Assembly: GCA_015499995.1 (NCBI GenBank)
Contig: JADNRV010000003.1
Location: forward strand, 744,001 to 808,000
Direction: 5' to 3'
DNA length: 64,000 bases
Source of the DNA: Flammula alnicola
Taxonomy: Eukaryota; Basidiomycota; Agaricomycetes; Agaricales; Strophariaceae
The notes beneath the pieces were generated by a model, which was given only the letters and a program-made list of their open reading frames with translations, did not search any database and was not told where the DNA came from. This document shows positions 58,563 through 64,000 of this stretch, in pieces. Position numbers and translations under genes: made by a program. Positions within the stretch are counted from its first letter, which is position 1. Every line of letters begins with the position of its first letter.

Positions 58563-59051
58563 TTAGCTGGGATTTCTCGAACGTTTTCGGTGAACATCGC
58601 GGTGTTCAACTACCACGTTCCAACCTTTGAAGGGCGTCTGTCCCAACTCCTCAACAACAGCGACGCTGCGATGCTTTCCAATTTCACAGCATACACCAAC
58701 TTTTATTTCCTTTTCTCCATTGACATGAGCTTCTTCCATCCGAGATTGGATCCGTTTGCAGATATCGTCAAACCGTCTCTGCACTTCGCTGTGTGCGAAT
58801 AGCCAATCTCTAACAGGTTTTGAGATCCCCTTTTGTCCAGTACGGATATTCTTTGGAGGATTCGGTAATGTGCGGAGGTCAAAGGAAATGTGAGGAGTTG
58901 GAAGTAATGGGCCTAGACGATGCCCGTAGGAAGTGATGTAGATCGTTGGAAGAGCGTCAAATCTGCTAGAGTGACGATTGTTTATGAATAACTGATCATG
59001 GGTGTCTTCCAACAAGGCCTTTTCCGTTGCAGGCGCATGAGAAGTCGACAT
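58563..59051 (-). CDS. RapZ C-terminal-domain-like protein
   Basis: An intron-less gene of 162 codons. The core reads TIYITSYGHRLGPLLPTPHI, SFDLRTLPNPPKNIRTGQKG, ISKPVRDWLFAHSEVQRRFD and IKVGVCCEIGKHRSVAVVEE. This matches the C-terminal half of the bacterial RapZ/YvcJ family, where the same Cys/Gly-HRSV loop binds glucosamine-6-phosphate in RapZ. The P-loop kinase half of RapZ is missing. The tail is basic (EHRDVHRKRSR). Fungal forms of this domain are common but their role is unknown. It diverges from the amidohydrolase gene with 171 bases between. Confidence 0.8.
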   Translation of the reverse strand: MSTSHAPATEKALLEDTHDQLFINNRHSSRFDALPTIYITSYGHRLGPLLPTPHISFDLRTLPNPPKNIRTGQKGISKPVRDWLFAHSEVQRRFDDICKRIQSRMEEAHVNGEKEIKVGVCCEIGKHRSVAVVEELGQTPFKGWNVVVEHRDVHRKRSRNPS

Positions 59052-59222
59052 GGTGGGTGTGGATTGAAATCTAACTTACATACTTACCTTGTCATGGTTG
59101 TCATGAGCTCTGTTGTGGGAACAAAATGGCGCGGTCATGGGGTTGACACGGTCATTATTAGGTAAATCAACGCGGTTGGGGCATGGTAGCCTCGCAGTGG
59201 GCTTCAGTGGACAGCCATTATC
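59052..59222. promoter_or_regulatory. Divergent spacer RapZ-C-like/amidohydrolase
   Basis: It separates two divergent start codons by 171 bases. A shared promoter is likely by position only. Confidence 0.4.
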
Positions 59223-62200
59223 ATGAATGGCCGGAAACAATACAGGTTCACTGGGCCGTACCTCGTACCAACGATGTATCACTTGGGAATAGTTCTTGGT
59301 TCAAGCCTTCTAGTCGTTCTCTTCTTCGTGTCTCATTATTCAAATCCAACCATCCTCAGCACAGAACACCCATCGCATGCTTCCGCCGCTATTTCTCGGT
59401 GCCTTCAGCTCCGTGCCCAAGCAGGACCTCCACAGAATTTCCGCCAACGGCTACAGTCGGACCGCTTCGAGGCAGGCACAAACCCAGTATTGATACGGAA
59501 TGCGAAGATATGGACCGGGGCAAGGAATGGGACTCAGGTCATCAAGGGAGATATTTTGTTGGACAAAGGACTTATCAAGAGTATTGGCCATCTTCACGAT
59601 GCGCGGATACAGGCGTATGGAAAAGACCTCATTGTCGTCGATGCGAAAGGCGCTTGGGTGACACCTGGCATTGTGGACACCCATTCTCATCTTGGTGACG
59701 CATCTTCGCCTGCTCTCGATGGCGCAGAGGACGACAACTCCCTCAAGGCTACCATCCAGCCTTGGCTCCGAAGTCTTGATGGATTAAACACTCATGATGA
59801 TGCATACCAGCTATCAATTGCCGGGGGTGTAACGACGTCTCTCGTCCTCCCTGGATCTGCCAATGCCATAGGTATTGCTAACATATCTCTCTTTCTAAAT
59901 ACAGGACTTACCGACATGGTGTAGGTGGTCAGGCCTTCGTCATCAAACTTCGCGAGACTGCCGAGAAGTCTCCGTCATCCATGTTGCTGGAACCACCTTA
60001 TCACATCAACGAGTCATTTCCCAACCCAAACCTACCTCCGCGATGGAGACACATGAAGTCAGTGGTATTTTATACGTCCCTCATGTAGATGGTGACCAGA
60101 TAGCATCTTAAACAGACATGCTTGCGGTGCGCACCTGTTTGAAAAGGAGAGATCATTTATTAATAAATCTATTTAACCAGGTGAAAATCCAAGTAAGACT
60201 CTTCAGATTTCTCTAACAAGTAGTTAAATTGATCTTTTACTTGATAAAGGCGACGTGTACAAGGACACACGGATGGATACCATATGGGCATTTCGTCAGG
60301 CGTACGTTCTTCATGTATTGTATTCTGGTCGTCCCACGTAAGCGATAACCTCGTCTATAGATATAACACTGCGAAGCAAATAAAGGAACGTCAAGACGAA
60401 TATTGCGCACGAGCCCTTTCAAATGACTGGGAGAATCTTAGCGATTTTCCCGAGGTCCTTCAATGGGAGGCTTTAGTCGATGTTCTCAGAGGAAGGGTGA
60501 AGGCAAGTAGCAACGTGTTGAGGGTTTATGAGCTATTCTAATGACCTTTCAAGGTTAATATACACTGCTACGAGGCTGTAGATCTCGATGGCTTGGTTAG
60601 AGTACGAGCTATTCCTCAGCGGTGTTTTCTACAAACCACTCAGGTCACTGGCACTTCTAGCTCTCAAATGAATTTCAGTTTTCGATTGCTGCATTTCATC
60701 ATGCAAGTGAAGCTTATCTTGTTCCTAACCTCCTTAAGCAAGCCTATGGTAAGCTTTCATCAGTTGCAGCTCAATACGAGCTGCTAGTGACCTTTTCATA
60801 GGAGAGCCTCCAGCAATCGCCTTATTTGCTACAAACGCAAGGTACAAACGAGAAGCCTATCGGGCGTCCGAGTTTGCGCCTCGCTTATTAGCACAACAGG
60901 GGCTGACTGTGCTTATGAAGGTTTTGTATATTGACTTGCAACTCAAATCACATTCGTTCTAACCTTTGTCTTTAGAGTGACCATCCAGTCCTGAACTCGC
61001 GTTATCTTCTATATGAAGCTCAACAAGCTTATTTCTACGGTTTCCCTGAGAATCTGGCAATTGCGTCAGTGACAAGCAATTCCGCAGAGGTTATGGGAAT
61101 GGGGCATCGTATTGGGTACGTGAAAGAAGGTGAGTATAGACTATATCGCAAGCATCGACTTTCACTAAACTCGATGTAAATAAAGGGTATGACGCTGGTA
61201 TGCTCATTGGCCGTCAAAACATGGCCATGTATTAACTTGCTGTAGATCTTGTAGTTTGGGATAGTCATCCTCTAGCATTGGGGGCTACACCAATGCAGGT
61301 CTTCATCGATGGCATTCCTCAGTTGGAATCACCTTACGCTGTCGTCAAGCCAGATAGTTTCCAGAACTCTCCCAGAGTACCCAACTTCGACGACGAGGCG
61401 CAGAAGGCTATAACTTATGAAGGATTACCGCCATTGGTACCCAAGAAATCACCTCTTAATACCACTGTCATCTTCAAAAACGTCAGGACTATCCACCAGT
61501 TCAACGAAGGAGTTGTAGAACAAATTGATATGCCTCAAGGAGAAGCCATCTTTGCTACCGTCGTGACTCGTAACGGATCTATTATTTGCTACGGAAGCGA
61601 AGAGAAATGTTCAGCTTCCACTCTTCAAGAACCGAATGCATCTGTTATCGACCTGGACGGCGGCTCCATCTCACCGGGACTTGTGTCATTTGGTTCTCCG
61701 CTCGGTTTACAGAGCATAGATCAAGAACCGTCGACCAATGACGGTAATGTGTATGACCCACTTCGTCAATACATACCAGATATTCTCGGTGGTGACTCTG
61801 CAATCATTCGCGCTATTGATGGACTGCAGTATGGAACCCGGGATGCTCTGTATGTACCCCAAACACTCTCTCAACTTCATAATTTCTGACAATGCTTTGC
61901 AGCCTGGCCTATCGTTCTGGTGTAAGATATTTTCTGTAATTCTGGTAACCTGTCTCTCAACTCATGATTTACTTCCAGGTAACTTTAGCCGTAACAGCCC
62001 CAAGTCATAGACGATTCTTCTCGGGATTAGGCGCGGCTTTCTCCTTGGGCGCATCTCATAAACTTGAGGATGGCGCGGTTGTACAAGAAATCACGGCAAT
62101 GCATATCTCCATTCGGCATTTCTCAAAACCTAGTGTCAGCACACAGATAGCAGTATTGCGACGCCTGCTTCTCGGACCGTCTGATGGAGCAACCGGGTCA

Positions 62201-62945
62201 TGGTTTAATGAAGTGAAATCGGTAAGCAGCGCCCGAGAACATCATATATACCTATGGTTGGCTTGATGGTACTCCGCAGGGTAAAATTCCTCTCGTGGTC
62301 GAAGCACACAGTGCAGATATTATTGCCACTCTAATAGTTCTAAAGAAAGAGGTAGAGGCCGAAACCAGAAAAGAAATACGCTTGACTATCTCTGGCGGTG
62401 CAGAGGCTCACTTGTTGGCTAAAGAGCTCGGCGAGGCAAATATTGGCGTGATTCTTAATCCTCTTCGACCCTTTCCTTACGTTTGGGAAGACAGACGCAT
62501 GTAAGTGCATCTCTTCAAATTGCCTTTGCGAGTTTTTTTCTGACAGATAAATAGTCTCCCTGGTCCTCCGATTTCAAACAACAGTGCCATAATGGAACTC
62601 ATTTCCAACAATGTCGTTGTCGGCATAGGTTGCGAGGAAATCTGGTCTGCGCGGAATCTTCCTTTTGACCTTGGTTGGGTAAGGCTGCAAGCATTATAAA
62701 CGTACGGTCTATCTAATCGGCAATCTGCCATTGTTCAGGCTGCCATTGAAAGCGGAGGACGTATTTCCAAGGAGGCAGCCATTGCCATTGGTTCTGCGAA
62801 TGTGCTCAAACTGCTCGGAGTGCATATAGAAGACACGAAGATCGATCTGGTCGCTACTCGAGGTGGCGACCTCCTTAATTTTGAGTCTAAAGTCGCTGCC
62901 ATTCTTTCTCGGAGGCAGCAAGCAACTCATCTTTTCACGGATTGA
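59223..62945 (+). CDS. Large membrane-anchored amidohydrolase-family protein
   Basis: The start MNGRKQYRFTGPYLVPTMYH precedes a signal anchor (LGIVLGSSLLVVLFFVSHY). The first amidohydrolase half has NPVLIRNAKIWTGARNGTQV, WVTPGIVDTHSHLGD (HxH metal pair) and SIAGGVTTSLVLPGSANAIG. HACGENPS/VYKDTRMDTIWAFRQAY follows, then VNIHCYEAVDLDGLVR, MKSDHPVLNSRYLLYEAQQA, and ends GYDADLVVWDSHPLALGATP. A second module begins at about 61480 (VIFKNVRTIHQFNEGVVEQI, IDLDGGSISPGLVSFGSPLG) and runs to FESKVAAILSRRQQATHLFT at 62945. The catalytic His residues seem absent there. About a dozen introns are present and some borders at 60540-60830 are uncertain. It is probably extracytosolic; the substrate is unknown. 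Confidence 0.82.
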
Positions 62946-63317
62946 GGCATAACTCTGGAAGGGCATGGGCACTATATATTTAACTAGCATGCTTGAATCA
63001 TTTCTTCGGCATTTCTTACCAGTGGACATTGAAAAAATTCTGTTATTTGTGTTCATAGTCGATGATAGCGTTCTTTGTGTCGACTTTTGGAAGCTACTGA
63101 CACGGTTTGGAAAACTTTGGTTTGTTGACATTGACAAACCCCTATTCGAAATTTCGAATTGCATATGCATGCACGTGATGCCTAAGTACGTGATGGAACT
63201 CCGAACAAGAAACGCGTCTCGTTGAGTCGTTCTGTTTTCACCATCCTGTCTCTTACCCTTTGTCATCGCCATTCTTAACCGTTGTTCTCTTCCCAACATT
63301 ACCTGATAAGCAAAAAC
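62946..63317. other. Intergenic, about 370 bases
   Basis: It holds the amidohydrolase 3' flank and the promoter of the last gene. Small palindromes such as CGAAATTTCG and GCATATGCATGC are present near 63148-63175. Nothing coding is seen. Confidence 0.45.
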
Positions 63318-64000
63318 ATGGCTAAAAACGCAAAAAAGCCAATTGTTCATCATGGAAAACCTATTACAGCTTTCTTCACGCGCTCTAGCAAGGCGCCACC
63401 CACGTCTCAAGACGCGCCATCATCATCTGCAGAAACAGGGTCATTGAAGAAGTCCTCTTCTCATGCTAGCATCACACTTAATGGATTTGAACCCTCTGAA
63501 AATGCCGTAGTCACTTCAAAGTCGCCTCAAAGCGCGTCGAAGTCACCTGTTAAATCAGTCAGCACAATCACGAGTCTAAGCGGAACGACAGTCCATTCGC
63601 CGCGAAGTTCAGAAAGGGGTACTACTTCGCAGATATTAGTTGTGCCATCAGCCTCGACTGCATCTCGCAAGCGGTCGCGTTCACCTGATGTGCTGTCTTC
63701 TAAAAGGTCATCCACACCCAACCACAGCGGCAAACTGCCTGGCACCCTCAAGTCTCCAGAGCGGCGGAAAAATAAATTTGATAGTGATTCAGAGGTTGAA
63801 GACTTTGACGCCATCATATATGTAAAGTCTACGGTGCGTTTCCTGTCTTCTCTGTTAAATTGTGAATTCATTTCTTAATTAATATTATCCTGTAGCCTAA
63901 TCTCAAAAGAAAGAAAAAGGCCCGCCTTTCTTCTCCTGAAGCTACCTCGCTGTCTGAAGGCGCTGAGTTGGTCCCGAGCAGCCAATCTGACGAAGAGGAA
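63318..64000 (+). CDS. N-terminal part of a nuclear protein with a PIP-box-like motif (cut by window end)
   Basis: MAKNAKKPIVHHGKPITAFF opens the protein. KPITAFF fits the hydrophobic core of a PCNA-interacting (PIP) box (I/L..FF), though the leading Gln is not present. A long Ser-rich disordered region follows with Lys/Arg clusters that may serve as nuclear signals (ASRKRSRSPD, SPERRKNKF, KRKKKARLSS) and an acidic patch (DSDSEVEDFD). An intron lies near 63834-63895. The second exon is still open at the end of the window. DNA repair and replication factors often begin this way. The catalytic part, if any, is outside, so I do not name the protein. Confidence 0.7.

Noticed and set aside
59052..62945. 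A metabolic gene cluster from the RapZ-C-like, amidohydrolase and permease genes
   Set aside because: They are adjacent but belong to unrelated families, with mixed strands and no pathway logic, and the permease family is common throughout fungal genomes.
1..64000. tRNA, rRNA, CRISPR and riboswitch signals
   Set aside because: I looked for B-box-like GGTTCGA motifs, long repeat arrays and known RNA cores by eye. The few matches, such as near 295 and 35701, have no cloverleaf partner.

Overview
The window is nuclear DNA of a filamentous basidiomycete, most likely an Agaricomycete mushroom. Genes lie on both strands and are cut by many short GT-AG introns of about 45 to 65 bases. The families are fungal, including a Zn2Cys6 regulator with a fungal-type domain, a DUF6533 membrane protein, a Vts1 SAM protein and large fungal G-alpha subunits. 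I recognise no tRNA, rRNA, CRISPR array or operon. I could run no search or alignment, so exon borders come from splice signals and conserved motifs.

Left part (0-20 kb): a PINX1-like G-patch protein, a steryl-ester/TAG lipase, a TBL-like PC-esterase-fold protein, an IMPACT/YIH1-domain protein, glucosamine-6-phosphate deaminase, an Mtf2-like mitochondrial protein, a WW-WW-MyTH4-RhoGAP protein, a 6PGDH/DUF1932 oxidoreductase, UCH37, MED31, a MITE-like element with long inverted repeats, and an SLC35C2-like transporter. Most of these conserved genes carry one or more apparent one-base losses, several inside invariant motifs. Genes read in detail further right are clean. I therefore suspect local sequence or assembly errors in this segment rather than gene death.

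Middle part (20-46 kb): a Zn2Cys6 regulator with a doubtful 3' end, a DUF6533 membrane protein, a DUF218 membrane protein, a CECR5-type HAD hydrolase back to back with an O-fucosyltransferase-like protein, Vts1, a gene-poor 2.5 kb stretch with a coding remnant, a decayed G-alpha copy, a membrane dipeptidase, a fumarate reductase-cytochrome b5 fusion, a nicotinamide riboside kinase, and a mitochondrial membrane protein with a long charged helix.

Right part (46-64 kb): an intact 17-exon G-alpha with micro-exons, a small protein that may belong to the XRCC4/PAXX superfamily, a bacterial-looking mannose-1-phosphate guanylyltransferase behind a coiled coil, an amino-acid permease, a small type-I membrane protein, a RapZ-C-like protein, a large membrane-anchored amidohydrolase, and the start of a protein with a possible PCNA-binding motif that runs off the end.

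The genes are mostly unrelated housekeeping genes. Possible links are the GDP-mannose and O-fucosyltransferase-like genes (sugar-nucleotide metabolism) and the two G-alpha copies (signalling), but nothing shows co-regulation. Short divergent spacers at 15.75-15.96, 29.52-29.69, 45.41-45.63 and 59.05-59.22 kb probably act as shared promoters.
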